Positions 44,226-55,400 of a stretch of 64,000 bases of DNA are shown in pieces. The DNA comes from Haematococcus lacustris. Taxonomy: Eukaryota > Chlorophyta > Chlorophyceae > Chlamydomonadales > Haematococcaceae. Location: assembly GCA_030144725.1 (NCBI GenBank), contig JASKMD010000015.1, positions 566,481-630,480 on the forward strand. Reading direction: 5' to 3'. The first letter of the stretch is position 1, and the number at the start of each line of letters is the position of its first letter. The notes beneath the pieces are model-generated. The model made no database searches, was not told the DNA's origin, and saw only the letters and a list, made by a program, of their open reading frames with translations. The position numbers and the translations under genes are program-made.

Positions 44226-45253
44226 GGCCTTACGCTACATCTGCGTTTGCTGCTGTTGTATCCTCAAGCTCAGAGGTACATCACGAATTTTTAAAATCAA
44301 ACACAGGCTGCGAGTTCATGATGTTGATGGCTAATGCTGGCGTACCAGCTCCGCTCTATAGCTCAGCCTATTTGGTTTGTGTGCCTCCATTGCTAGCTTA
44401 AGCTCCCAGCTCTTGCTCACACAGATCCCCATTGGGAGGGGTTCGCTTGACTTGTTTTAGTGATTTACTTGACTCATCCTCCAGTAGGGCCTTGTTGGGC
44501 ACGAACCCACTACCGGCCTGACCTGACTGGCCTTGGCATGGCTGGGGGGCTCTCCCATCTGCACAGCTCATTACGGCATGGCCCTAGGTCAGGGCCTCCC
44601 AACTCTGATGTTTTGGCATGTAAGACCGTCACATGCAACCGATTGCTCCGGGAGCAGGCCTATGGCTTTAGCCCCGCGCGGCATGGCATAAACGCGGACT
44701 CTAGTTTTGGCAGCAACCGGCAGCTGCTTCGATTGTGGTCGGCAGGGTGGTTGGGATCCGCCGGCCACCCTCAAGACATCGCGCAGTGCAGGCGTGCTCT
44801 TGGTGCTCTACGCATAGGCGCTGCTGCCAGCCCGCGAGGTGAGGTGCACGCAGCAGTTGCCACCTATCCTGCGCCAGCACAGGTTACCCGACGAACATCT
44901 GATGATGCAGGAGTTTCCGAGTACACCACAGCATACGTAAATGGCTAATCCAAGCTTCAGCTGCGGCTCCGCTGAGCAGGTAGGATTTGCAGCCAAAGCA
45001 GCAAATCCAGCCAAAACTCAGAGAGATGTCATATTTTTGTGCTGACCGCACTTTCAAAGACTACTATACTCATATGCCCAGCTGTGTTAGAAGAAGCAAT
45101 ATTACTCAAAAAGCTCAGTGAGCCATGGATTGTCAATTGCAGGAGCCCAAGCACCATTGACCCTTCCTGCCAGTACCTGCCAGCAGCCCACCCTAGCAGG
45201 CCCAGCTGCCTACCACCACCTCCCAGCACCGCCTCACTGCCCTTCTGCCTGAC
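44226..45253. other. intergenic with dispersed repeat R1
   Basis: Holds R1 copy 2 (44583-44742, antisense to 11568-11731) and otherwise no recognisable gene. Confidence 0.45.
44583..44742 (-). repeat. dispersed repeat family R1, copy 2
   Basis: Reverse complement of 11568-11731 with about 85 percent identity by eye. The end GTCAGGGCCTCCCAACTCTG is shared, in part also with 16716-16737. Confidence 0.75.
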
Positions 45254-45551
45254 ATGCCACCCGTCAAAAAACAAACTAGAGCAAACAGAGCCAATGGGGC
45301 AAAAACCCAGGCTAGGCATAAAGCAGCCAAGAGCATGGAGCAGCTCACCGCTGCGCATGCAGCCCTCACCGCTGCGCATGCAGCCCTCAATGTTGAGCTT
45401 CTCTGCTCTCAGGAGCTGTACCGCCAGCTGAGGGAGCGGCACTGCAGCCTGCCTTGGCTCTTCAGCGTGACCAACAGTGGGAGTTAGACCTGCTGGGGTT
45501 TATGCAGCAGGTCGACCAGCTAGAGGAGGCATTCCAGCAGCAGCTGCAGGG
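45254..45551 (+). pseudogene. basic coiled-coil ORF interrupted by the chromovirus
   Basis: ATG at 45254 opens MPPVKKQTRANRANGAKTQ, then a heptad-like region with a direct repeat (LTAAHAALTAAHAALNVEL) and REL..QLRERH. The frame stops at 45487, but a shifted frame continues with coding-like QRDQQWELDLLGFMQQVDQL and EEAFQQQLQG up to the exact insertion point of the LTR at 45552. The rest would lie beyond the retrotransposon in the gap. A short open stretch right after the gap (DKLHEKGKGVAGQ) could belong to it. Unknown function; basic plus coiled-coil suggests nucleic-acid binding. Confidence 0.45.
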
Positions 45552-45781
45552 TGTCACGGCGCCAGCCGCTGCCTTTAATCTTACAGAGTGAGCAGCATGT
45601 CGTTGTAATAATTAGCGCCACTGCATTACTACCGCGCTCTTCACACAGCAACTGGGCTTGGGTTTAGAACGGGACCCCCGGGAGTTGAACCCGAATGGTG
45701 GGCAGTGTACAGCCCACCAGTGACCTCCCCAGTCACTCTGCTAAAGTGTGGAATACGGACACGCGGACGCGCGCCGTTACA
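45552..45781 (-). repeat. 3' LTR of the chromovirus
   Basis: 230 bp. In element orientation it begins TGTAACGGCG and ends CGCCGTGACA, giving short imperfect inverted ends. It contains a GGTTCAACTCC block matching the pol III B-box consensus. Confidence 0.93.
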
Positions 45782-45800
45782 TTCCTCCCCCTCTTAAGAG
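45782..45800 (-). promoter_or_regulatory. polypurine tract
   Basis: Directly upstream of the 3' LTR, the element strand reads AAGAGGGGGAGGAA, the usual primer site for plus-strand DNA synthesis. Confidence 0.8.
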
Positions 45801-45994
45801 ATCCGTTCCGCCAAGGTACTTGGGGATAACCCGAGGCACCGAGGCTCGCAGTCTATAGAGACCACTAACAAACAGACTGACCCATAAGGGTACCAATCAC
45901 CCACAGACAAGCATGCAACACCATAAGGTGTCACATGGAGACCATGGTCATAGGACCAGGCCAGGTAACATAAGTCACTTAGGACAATCAAACA

Positions 45995-48900
45995 TCAAGG
46001 CAGGTTATGCACAGCCTTATACCTAGACAAGATCTGAGGAGCACCAGCTAGGTTAGCTTCTGGCTCCCAAGTGTTGTAGGTGTCATCATAGCCGGTCCAC
46101 TTGACCAGGTACTCCATTCGCTTCTTGAACCGTACCTGCCTGTGATTCAACAGGCTATGCACTTCATAGTGAGGAGCATCTTCCAGCCACTCCAACACAG
46201 GAGGGGGGTGGAACCCCTGGCTGCCAGTGTACTTCTTAAGAAGTGACACATGAAACACGGGGTGCAACCTGCTCATGGTGGGAGGTAGCTCCAACCTGTA
46301 GGCAGACTCACCTAGCCTACCTGTGACCTTGAAAGGCCCCACATACCTAGGCAAGAACTTACGTGCTTTGCCTGGTGCATTGCGCAGGTTCTTGGTGCTC
46401 AGCAAGACACTGTCACCCACGCTGAACGTGACATCACGCCTACGCTTATTCTCATACCTTTCTTGACGGTCCTGAGCCACCCTCATGCACTCCTGGGCAT
46501 GCTTCACCTCATGCTCCCACTTCTTGGCAAAGCTCTCAGCGGAGGGCGAGAGGCACGGCCTGGGCAGCTTATGCAGCATAGGCGTAATGGGTGACTGTCC
46601 ATAGTTCACCAGGAATGGTGTAGACTGAATGGACTCCTGCCAGGAATTATTGATGGCAAACTCGGCAAAAGCCAGATGTCTAGGCCAATCAACCTGGGTA
46701 GGCAGGATATAATGTCTAAGCATTTCTTCCACAATTTGATTAGTACGCTCAGTTTGCCCATTAGACTCTGGATGATAAGCAGTGCTGAAAGCAGGGTCTA
46801 CGCCTATCAGCTTCCTGACCTCAATCCAGAACTGATTGTTAAAGGTCGCACCACGATCAGAGATGGTAACTTTAGACAGGCCATGGTATTTAAATACGTG
46901 GTCAATGTAAAGTTCAGCAAACTCTTTAGCATCCATGGCTTCAACGCATGGGATTAGGTGAACCATCTTTGAAAGACGATCCACAACCACACAGATTGAG
47001 TCATAGCCATGCACACCGACTGGAAGCTTAACCACCAAATCCATGGTGACAGATTCCCAGCGGTACCCCGGTATAGACAAGGGATTTAGCAACCCACCAG
47101 GAACCTGGCGAGAGGCTTTATTACGTTGGCATGCATCACAGTTAGCCACATAGTGTCTAACATCAGTGCGCATAGTTTTCCACCAGAACACCCTGCGCAC
47201 ACGCTCCAAGGTTTTGGTGATGCCAACATGCCAGCATACTTAGCATCATGCATTTCGTGCAAAATATGCTCTCGCAGCTGAACATCGTTAGGAACTATAA
47301 TAGTACCCTTATCAAGGTGTCGCCACAGACCCTCCTGGGTCATTTCCCACTGCTCATCTGGTTCAGCAAATGCAGGATCAGTGCTATAGGCACTAATCAG
47401 CCAGTCTGTAACCTGAGAGGGGTGACCAGGACACTCAGGGACATGTGACTCACAGTCTTTAGAGACCGGGTCAGCCCACCTCAACCGCTTACACTCTGAT
47501 GGCTTTAGAGCATCATCAGAGTCAGCATCATGGTCGGGGTCTGATCCAGCGGTAGGCTGCTGTTTGCTGCCTCCGCTGCCGCTGCCCAACGGTGTACCCG
47601 CACCGGCTTCCTCCCCCTCCTGTAATCTCCGCTTCTGCTGCCTGGTCGTCACCAGGATTTTGTCAGTATCAGTCTTAGCCGTCGCTGAAGTTACTGGAAT
47701 ACGTGACAGTGGGTCTGCAGGATTAGTGTTGCCAGGTAGGTATTTGATGGTGTAATCAAATCGGGACAGGAATTCCAACCAGCGGCTCTGCCTACGGGAC
47801 AGTGTAGACTGCGTAGGTAGTGCCTCTAGAGGGCGGTGATCAGTATACAGTGTGAATTGCACACCTTCAAGGTAGCATCGCCACTGTGTACACGCAGCAA
47901 TAATAGCCAGTGTTTCCTGTTCCCCAGTGGTATAATTCTTTTCAGCCTTTGTAAGCTTACGAGAATAATAAGCAAGGGGATAACCATCCTGCATCAAGAC
48001 TGCCCCGACACCCAGTAATGAAGCGTCACAGTAGACTTGGAAAGGTTTGGTTGTATCAGGAAGGCGGAGCATAGGCACACGCATGACTGCCTGCTTTACA
48101 GCGTTAAAGGCATCTAACTGAGGTTTAGGCCACTCCTCCCAGTTAAAAGATTTGCCTTCAGGCCCAGTCAGATTAGTGAGTGGAGCTGCAATGGCACTGA
48201 AATTATGCACAAATTTACGCACATAATTGGCCATTCCAAGGAATGACTGCAAGGCTGTCAGGTTCGTAGGAACAGGCCAGTCTTTTATTGCAGCCACCTT
48301 ACTGGGGTCTACAGCTACACCATCTTTAGAGATGATGTGCCCCAGGAAAGGTAAAGACTCTTTCATGAAATCACACTTAGAAAGTTTAGCAAAGTATTTG
48401 TGTTTCCTCAACAAATCGAATACTTCACGAAGGTGGACGAGGTGTTCCTTGATAGACTTGGACATGATTAAAATGTCATCAAGGTATACAAGGGCACACT
48501 TGTCAATCACCTCGGCAAACGCCCGGTTCATGGCACGTTGAAACGTGGCCGGTGCATTGGTTAGACCAAAGCACAGAACTTTGTATTGGTAATGGCCTAT
48601 GGGTGTCCTAAACACAGTTTTAGGAATATCTTCATCAGGGATCCTGATCTGATGGTAACCAGCCTGGAGATCCAGGGAAGAGAACACGGTCATACCAGAA
48701 AGTTTATCAAATAGATCATCAATCCTGGGTAGAGGGTATTGGTCACGAATGGTGAGCTTATTGAGTTGACGATAGTCTACGCACATACGTAGTTCTCCAG
48801 TTTTCTTTTTTACAAAAAGAACGGGCGCTGCATAAGGGGATGTGCTAGGCTCAATCAACCCTTTGGATAGCATGTCAGTGACCTGTTTCTTAACCTCATC

Positions 48901-49938
48901 CTGTTCTGGCTTACTCATCCTATAACTGGGCCTGGCAGGAGGCTTAGCACCTTCCTGCAAGGGAATGGAATGCCCCACGTTACGCGCAGGAGGCAACCCA
49001 GTTATAGGCTGAAACACATCAGAGTACTCCATAAGGAGGCTCTTCAACTGTGCTGCCTGCTCAGGGGGTACGCCAGGTGGGTCTTGCAAGTTCTCATAAG
49101 AGACCAATGCCACCACACCTGTACCACCTTGCTTGAGCCATCTTGCAGCCTCTTTGGCGGACAGGGGTGTAGAAACACCACCTGAGCCAGGCTCAAGGAA
49201 ACCAGGGGGTATAGCATAAGCTTCTTTTACAGGGTTTACAGTAGATTGAGACTCAACTGTACAGTTCACTGACCCACCTTTGTTGATAGCTGAAGGTAGT
49301 AGCACAGGCCTGCCCTTAGGGGTACGCAGGGTAAGGGACTTGTCGACGTAATCGACCAGAGCCCCCTGCACAGTAAGCCAGTCAGCACCCAGCAGAATGT
49401 CATACTCATGCACTAGTTCAGGCATCACAGTCAAGTTACAAAAGCAGCTGAAGTGCTGGATGGACAGGTGTGCCTTGACATAGTGCGTGCAATACACCGG
49501 TTGATTATTGGCAACTTCATAACGAAGAGCCACCGGGTACTCATACAGCTTCAGCTTGTGCATAGACACAAACATGTGACTGATGAACGAGTCATCAGCA
49601 CCACCGTCAGCAAGGCAAAAGCACTTGTGATCATGGTCAAGGGTGCCAGAAAACCTGAATCTCACCTTGCCATCACGTCCAACCATCCCAAGTACATGTG
49701 CCTGTTGGTACCGAGCCTCAGAAGGCACAGCAGTCTTACATGGCACATCACTTAACACAGAACATGGCAGTCCTGTTGGCAGGGCAGGCTGGGACACATC
49801 AGGGCAGGCTAACAAAGGAACCTGAGTTGAGTTGGCCTTAGGCTTACTCACACTCCTTGCTCCTACAACTGCAGCATCATGCAACAGTTGCTCAGGTTCA
49901 GACACAGCACAGATCTGGCTGTCTGGCTGCGCAACACT
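45995..49938 (-). CDS. pol: chromovirus pol polyprotein with one frameshift
   Basis: Starting right after the gag stop and in the same frame, the product carries an aspartic protease motif (CLADGGADDSFIS; the usual D-S/T-G reads D-G-G). Reverse transcriptase follows (DYRQLNKLTIRDQYPLPRID, SSLDLQAGYHQI, VYLDDILI), then RNase H (VYCDASLLGVGAVL, TDHRPLEAL). The integrase HHCC domain starts with HEMHDAKYAG and ends CDACQRNK; its core has D..D..E segments (SVTMDLVVKLP, ISDRGATFNN). The C-terminus is a chromodomain (YLVKWTGYDDTYNTWEPE), which targets integration to marked chromatin. Inside the HHCC region, at 47229-47232, one base is missing: the upstream frame runs to 47086 and the rest continues in another frame from about 47229 to the stop at 45995. 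This copy would make no intact integrase. Confidence 0.93.
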
Positions 49939-51462
49939 TCAGCGGCCCACGGCAATGCGAGCGGACTGAGAGCGCCGGCCCTTAGGCTGAGCAGGTGGGG
50001 GACGCTGCTCAGGCTCAGACTCAGACTCCTCTGGCTCAGAGGGAGGCTTAGAGTCAGACTTCTGCCCAGGCTTCTTGGCACCGTTAGGTGGGTTCTGGTA
50101 GCCAGATCTGCGGCGGGCTTCAGTAGCAGTGTACTGCTGGAACGGGCAGGGCCAGTTGGACAGGTGACCAGGATGGTAGCACTTGTAACAGTACTGGCCA
50201 GGCTCAGGGCGAGGAGAGGCCCACAGGTTGACTTTCCTGGGGCGCTTGCTACCACCAGCAGGACCAGGAGGGGGACCACAGCCCCTCCTGCCTGGGCGAG
50301 CACCTCCACCCATAGCCGCCACAGCCTGCACAGCATGGACACCATTAGACACAACACCCTTAGATGGTGTTGTGGTGGCCAGCATGACAATGTTCCTCTG
50401 CGCCTGCCGAGCAGCATCAATGGCCTGAGACAGAGTGGGGTCCTTGAAAGGAGCCAGATCCTTCAAAACAACAGTCTGCAAAGCAGGGCTGAGACCTCTG
50501 GTAAACACCATGCACAGCAAAGGTTGGCACATGCTGTCAGAACCTGCAATCAGCAAGTTGTTTCTGAAGGCAATGATATAGCTGCCCAAGAGCATGCCAG
50601 TGGTCATCTGAAGAGACCCGTCAATGAGCTTGGTACGAGCCACATTGCAGTCATCCCTAAGGTCATCGCCTGTGTATTCACAGAAGGCGGAACGAAGGTA
50701 AGCCCAGTCAGGTGCGTCAGCATACAAAGCAGCATATGCGTCTTTGACTGAGGGGTACCAGGTGTTGCGGGCTGTGCCAGTCAAAAAAGCAGGCATAGCA
50801 GACGCGACATCAAGCCTGTAGCGAGCACAGTGACGTTCTAAGTCGTCACAAAACGCAGAGGCTCTGCGATGAGTAGCACTGCAAGCATCAGTCCATTTGT
50901 CGGGACCTGGTATAGACCTGGCACTCAGCGACAAAGGCATAGGCAGTTCTGAAACAGGAGGGCCCATAGGGACAGCTCGTTCCCTCTGCCCGTTGTTCCC
51001 CGCAGGTCGATCAGGCAACGCAGACGCATCAGGCCTACCCGCTGGATCTGACCTAGGGCCTGTAGGAGCTCGAGGCCTTACTTGAGTGTTGATGGTGGAG
51101 AGCGTCTGCCGCATAGCCTCGTTCTCAGCCGTCAGCTGGGCTTGGCGTTGCTCCAGCTCCTCAATGTACTCCAAATCTCCTCCAGTGTAGCGTCCTGGCG
51201 GCACGTCCATCTCGCCTTCCTCGATGCCTTCACCAAGAGCATCGCCAAGGCCGCCACCAGGGCCATCCTCAGGGGCCATAGAGCCGCCTGACGGGGTGTT
51301 AAACACCGCCTTGAACTTCTCACGCATGGCTGGATTAGCCTGTGCGGCTTCGATGAGCTTGTCCATCATATCGAACGCTGTTTCCAGTGGAGTTGTAACA
51401 GGAGGGGCTGTGGTAACACCAGACCCGGCGTTGGAGTTGCCAGTAGGCTCTTTGTCCGTCAT
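49939..51462 (-). CDS. gag: chromovirus gag
   Basis: ATG at 51462 (MTDKEPTGN) lies 33 bases inside the 5' LTR boundary and gives 507 residues. The longer open frame into the LTR is not needed. A helical, Glu/Gln-rich region (EELEQRQAQLTAENEAM) precedes the capsid-like part (WAYLRSAFCEYTGDDLRDD). Near the end is one zinc knuckle (CYKCYHPGHLSNWPC), which has one extra residue between His and the last Cys compared with CX2CX4HX4C. The basic C-terminus ends SARIAVGR before TGA. Pol follows in the same frame. Confidence 0.88.
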   Translation of the reverse strand: MTDKEPTGNSNAGSGVTTAPPVTTPLETAFDMMDKLIEAAQANPAMREKFKAVFNTPSGGSMAPEDGPGGGLGDALGEGIEEGEMDVPPGRYTGGDLEYIEELEQRQAQLTAENEAMRQTLSTINTQVRPRAPTGPRSDPAGRPDASALPDRPAGNNGQRERAVPMGPPVSELPMPLSLSARSIPGPDKWTDACSATHRRASAFCDDLERHCARYRLDVASAMPAFLTGTARNTWYPSVKDAYAALYADAPDWAYLRSAFCEYTGDDLRDDCNVARTKLIDGSLQMTTGMLLGSYIIAFRNNLLIAGSDSMCQPLLCMVFTRGLSPALQTVVLKDLAPFKDPTLSQAIDAARQAQRNIVMLATTTPSKGVVSNGVHAVQAVAAMGGGARPGRRGCGPPPGPAGGSKRPRKVNLWASPRPEPGQYCYKCYHPGHLSNWPCPFQQYTATEARRRSGYQNPPNGAKKPGQKSDSKPPSEPEESESEPEQRPPPAQPKGRRSQSARIAVGR

Positions 51463-51492
51463 GTTGCTGTGTGTACGTCGGTCGGAAAACCA
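51463..51492 (-). promoter_or_regulatory. candidate primer-binding site
   Basis: Two bases after the 5' LTR, the element strand reads TGGTTTTCCGACCGACG. It starts with TGG as expected for pairing to a tRNA 3' CCA end. I cannot name the tRNA. Confidence 0.45.
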
Positions 51493-51494
51493 TC

Positions 51495-51722
51495 TGTCAC
51501 GGCGCCAGCCGCTGCCTTTAATCTTACAGAGTGAGCAGCATGTCGTTGTAATAATTAGCGCCACTGCATTACTACCGCACTCTTCACACAGCAACTGGGC
51601 TTGGGTTTAGAACGGGACCCCCGGGAGTTGAACCCGAATGGTGGGCAGTGTACAGCCCACCAGTGACCTCCCCAGTCACTCTGCTAAAGTGTGGAATACG
51701 GACACGCGGACGCGCGCCGTTA
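51495..51722 (-). repeat. 5' LTR of the chromovirus (edge in gap)
   Basis: 228 of 230 bp are visible; only one difference from the 3' LTR. Confidence 0.93.
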
Positions 51723-52222
51723 NNNNNNNNNNNNNNNNNNNNNNNNNNNNNNNNNNNNNNNNNNNNNNNNNNNNNNNNNNNNNNNNNNNNNNNNNNNNNN
51801 NNNNNNNNNNNNNNNNNNNNNNNNNNNNNNNNNNNNNNNNNNNNNNNNNNNNNNNNNNNNNNNNNNNNNNNNNNNNNNNNNNNNNNNNNNNNNNNNNNNN
51901 NNNNNNNNNNNNNNNNNNNNNNNNNNNNNNNNNNNNNNNNNNNNNNNNNNNNNNNNNNNNNNNNNNNNNNNNNNNNNNNNNNNNNNNNNNNNNNNNNNNN
52001 NNNNNNNNNNNNNNNNNNNNNNNNNNNNNNNNNNNNNNNNNNNNNNNNNNNNNNNNNNNNNNNNNNNNNNNNNNNNNNNNNNNNNNNNNNNNNNNNNNNN
52101 NNNNNNNNNNNNNNNNNNNNNNNNNNNNNNNNNNNNNNNNNNNNNNNNNNNNNNNNNNNNNNNNNNNNNNNNNNNNNNNNNNNNNNNNNNNNNNNNNNNN
52201 NNNNNNNNNNNNNNNNNNNNNN
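51723..52222. other. assembly gap, 500 N
   Basis: Exactly 500 N at the outer edge of the chromovirus 5' LTR. It probably marks where the assembler could not cross the repeat. The 3' exons of the rhodopsin-kinase gene may be lost here. Confidence 1.
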
Positions 52223-52289
52223 CGACAAGCTGCATGAGAAGGGAAAGGGTGTTGCTGGTCAGGTTGCTCCACAAGGGGCCAGCTACAAC

Positions 52290-52460
52290 CAGCTGTTAGG
52301 TGAGGACCACCAGATGTTGATGGAGGTGGCCGGGCCAGGCCACCACGCATAACATAGACAGGCCACCTCCATGAAAGGCCACCTCCATAAAAGGCCACCT
52401 CCATGACATAACATAACAGTGACAGCTACCACCAGATGTTATGGAGGTGGCCGGGCCGAG
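52290..52460. repeat. direct and inverted ATGGAGGTGG repeats
   Basis: GATGTT(G)ATGGAGGTGGCCGGGCC occurs at about 52313 and 52434. Between them are three inverted GGCCACCTCCAT units. They could fold into a hairpin just downstream of the last visible exon of the rhodopsin-kinase gene. Confidence 0.6.
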
Positions 52461-52467
52461 GCCTCAC

Positions 52468-55400
52468 CTGTGACCACCACCAGCACTCCTTGCAGCACAT
52501 CATCCACCATGTAGGCATTGTGGTGCTCCAGCAGGTCGTCAAGGTAGATGTGCATGGAGGACAATGCCGCGGTCAGGTCGTCAACCGCAATCACTACACT
52601 CAGGTCCTCCAGGTTGGCCACACTCAGCATCACCAGGGTCAGCTGCTCATACACCTGTGGTGCAGCAGCCCGAGGGTAGGCATGTGGGTGGGGTAGGAGG
52701 GTGGAGTAGGGGCAGAAAGGTGGGTCAGGAGGGAGGAGTAGGGCAGAAGGTGGGAGGAGGGGGGCAGGAGGGAGGAGGGTGGGCAGGTGGGAGGAGTAGG
52801 GGCAGAAGATGGAAGGGGTCAGGGCAGGTGGCAACAGCAAAAGCATGGTGGGATCTGAGCACCGTGTGTGGCCCAGCTGCCTTGACCCCTCCCACCTGAT
52901 GTGGCAAGGGAGGAGGAATACAAGTGCAAGGGAGAAGAAACCCAGGTGCAGGTGTTGCCCAAGCCATGCCCCAGCCCCAACCTGACACCCACCTTTAAGC
53001 TAGTGCCCCGGCCGGCGTCGATCTCTGCACTGATGGTGAGGGGCAAGCTCATGCCGCGACCGCTGACGTCCAGGAAGGGGTCCAAATCAGTGGGCGTGTC
53101 TCCATGCAGCTTGATGCAGTCAGTGGAGCCAGCCATCTCTCCGGCCTGCAAGGCCCACCACAACATGGATGGTGTCCACCCGGATGATGCATTGAACACA
53201 CTGGGGTTGGTGATGATGTTACAAGGCAACACCAGCAAAGCGTATGATGTGTGCAGCACGTGCTGCGAGCAACCCACTCTCTTGCTTGCTGGATGGTTCA
53301 TGCTGGATGGTTTATGCTCGATAGCCCCCTCTGTTTTGCTCCCTTCTGCTGCCTTTAAGCTCACGCTTCTGCCCACCACTTCACTGGTGGCCAACACCAC
53401 AGCAGACAGCTGACAGGGGTGAGTTCTCCATATGCGTCACACTGATCAGTTCTCGTATAACACTCCACCTCCTAGAAGGCACCCCTGACCAGTTTGCCCT
53501 GCTGCCCCTGACCTGATGACCTGGTGCCCTGCTGCCCCTGACCTGGTATACTGAGTCTCTGAAGCGCAGGTGAGCCGAGATGCGAGCCAGGATCTCCTGC
53601 CTGCCAAAGGGCTTGACCACGTAGTCATTGCTGCCCGCCGCCAGCCCCTCCACGATGTGTTCCTCCTTGCTTTTGGCGCTGATCATGATGACAGGGATGC
53701 AAGACAGGGGGTACAGCTCGCGCAGCTTACGGCACACCTGGGCACACACAACCACAGCCATGCTCCAGCTCTGGCATTGCTCCTCAAGCACATTGCTCAA
53801 TTGCCCCTCAAAGACATTGCTCCAGCTCTGGCATTGCTCCTGTCCTTGCCAAGCACACAAGTCCACCACTCCCTGCTACACTACGTCCACAACAGCTGCA
53901 AAGCATGTGCCAGAGGGGCTTTGCGGCCAAAGCAAGGGCCATGACACTCCACCACTGCTTCACGCTCTCTTAGGACCACTAATAGTTTGCTCCAAGCTAC
54001 TCTAAACCCTAACTCACAACACAAGGCAGGTTGAACGTGTGTCATCAGGCTGGGCTGGGCCAGACCCACCCACCTCATAGCCGCTCATGCCAGGCATCAT
54101 GACATCCAGCAGGATGACGTCAGGCAGCACGCTGTCAGCAGCCAGGATGTCCAGCGCCTCCTGGCCATCCATGGCTTGGATGATCTGCAGTGCACACCAG
54201 GCAGCTGCTCACAGCCGCTAGGAGCCAGCCACACACAGCAGAGGCATCATGGTAGTACCCCTCAGCTTAGCAGCTTCAGCAGCATGACCAGCATCGGCCC
54301 CCAGCCTTCACACGCTAGGCAGTCCCGCAGCGCCCACTCTCCACCACCTAACCCACCCTCCTAACCCACACCCACACCACCCTACCCTAATCCACACCAC
54401 CTTAACCCACACCACCCTAACCCACCCTCCACAATGCTGCTCTAAAACAGCCTCTGCAGCACTGCCTGCATCAGCCTCAGCCCCGTGGACAGTGTCCTAT
54501 CCAAGCCCACAACAGCTCAACCCTCGAACAGTGAACAAGCATCAGCATCACCTCCATGCCAGTACACACTGCATGCACTGCTCCCTCCACTGAACAATAT
54601 GGCCAGGTGCTGGCGACCCTGACTGCAGGCTAAACCCACACCCATCTGCACACCTAGCACGCTGCACCTCACCTGGTACCCTTCTGGCGTCAGGAGGTTC
54701 TGCACGACCATCTGGTTCACGGGGTCATCATCCACGCTCAGCACTTTGATCTTGGGGGGGGGGCTGGGCGGCTGTCCTGACACCGCACCCTTGTCTGCTG
54801 CTGGCTTGTCTGCATTGGCTGCAACACGTGCCATGAGGGAGGGGCGGCGCATGACCCTGGTGGCCAGCGTCAGTGCGTCCTTCAGTGGCACTGGGCCTGA
54901 CACATTCGTTGCGTCATACTGCCCAGGTGGGGTGACCCGTGGCTTGGGGCTCCCGGGAGTAGAGGCAGCGGCGGCTGCGGCGGCTGCAGCAGCAACCAGG
55001 GCAGGGATGCCGGTGCCATTCGCGTCTGGGACTACACCGTCCGTGCTGGGCACCCTGGTGGCCAGGCGGCTGGCAGTGCGGAAGCTGCTGTTGCGCTGTA
55101 CGGCCCGCTGGTGTGTCGGGTTGGAGGCGCGTGTGGCTGTGGGTGCTGGGAAGCCTTGGGAATCCACTGAGGGCCGCCGGAGCATTGTGGAGGAGGGAGG
55201 AGGCTCGGGTGGGGCGGCGCTGTTGCTGGTGCGACCGTCTGTGGAGGCGGGCTCGTCCCAGGTCTGTGGAAGGTGGGGCAACACAGGGTATGGCTGGGTG
55301 TGCAGGGGGGCATATGGTTGAGCTGGGTGGCTTCAGCAGGGTAGATGGGAGGGTGCCAAGGCCAGAGTTTGTGAGGGTTTGTGAGGGTGGAGTGGGGCAA

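Larger units (their letters stand above)
45552..51724 (-). mobile_element. Ty3/gypsy chromovirus (LTR retrotransposon), about 6.2 kb
   Basis: Two 230-bp LTRs (45552-45781 and 51495 to the gap edge) flank gag and pol on the minus strand. Over the sequenced part the LTRs differ at a single base (G/A near 45639/51582). Element order is gag, protease, reverse transcriptase, RNase H, integrase, chromodomain, the layout of chromoviruses. A polypurine tract lies next to the 3' LTR and a possible primer-binding site next to the 5' LTR. The last two bases of the 5' LTR and the flanking target duplication fall in the N gap. It inserted into a coiled-coil ORF. Confidence 0.96.

Noticed and set aside
45552..45781. 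LTR as a tRNA-derived SINE because of its B-box (GGTTCAACTCC)
   Set aside because: The sequence flanks gag-pol at both ends with TG/CA termini and a polypurine tract, so it is an LTR; the B-box match is probably incidental.
52468..52654. Active guanylyl cyclase domain
   Set aside because: Catalytic Asp, Lys and Asp positions are Ser, Met and Gln in the alignment; only fold similarity remains.
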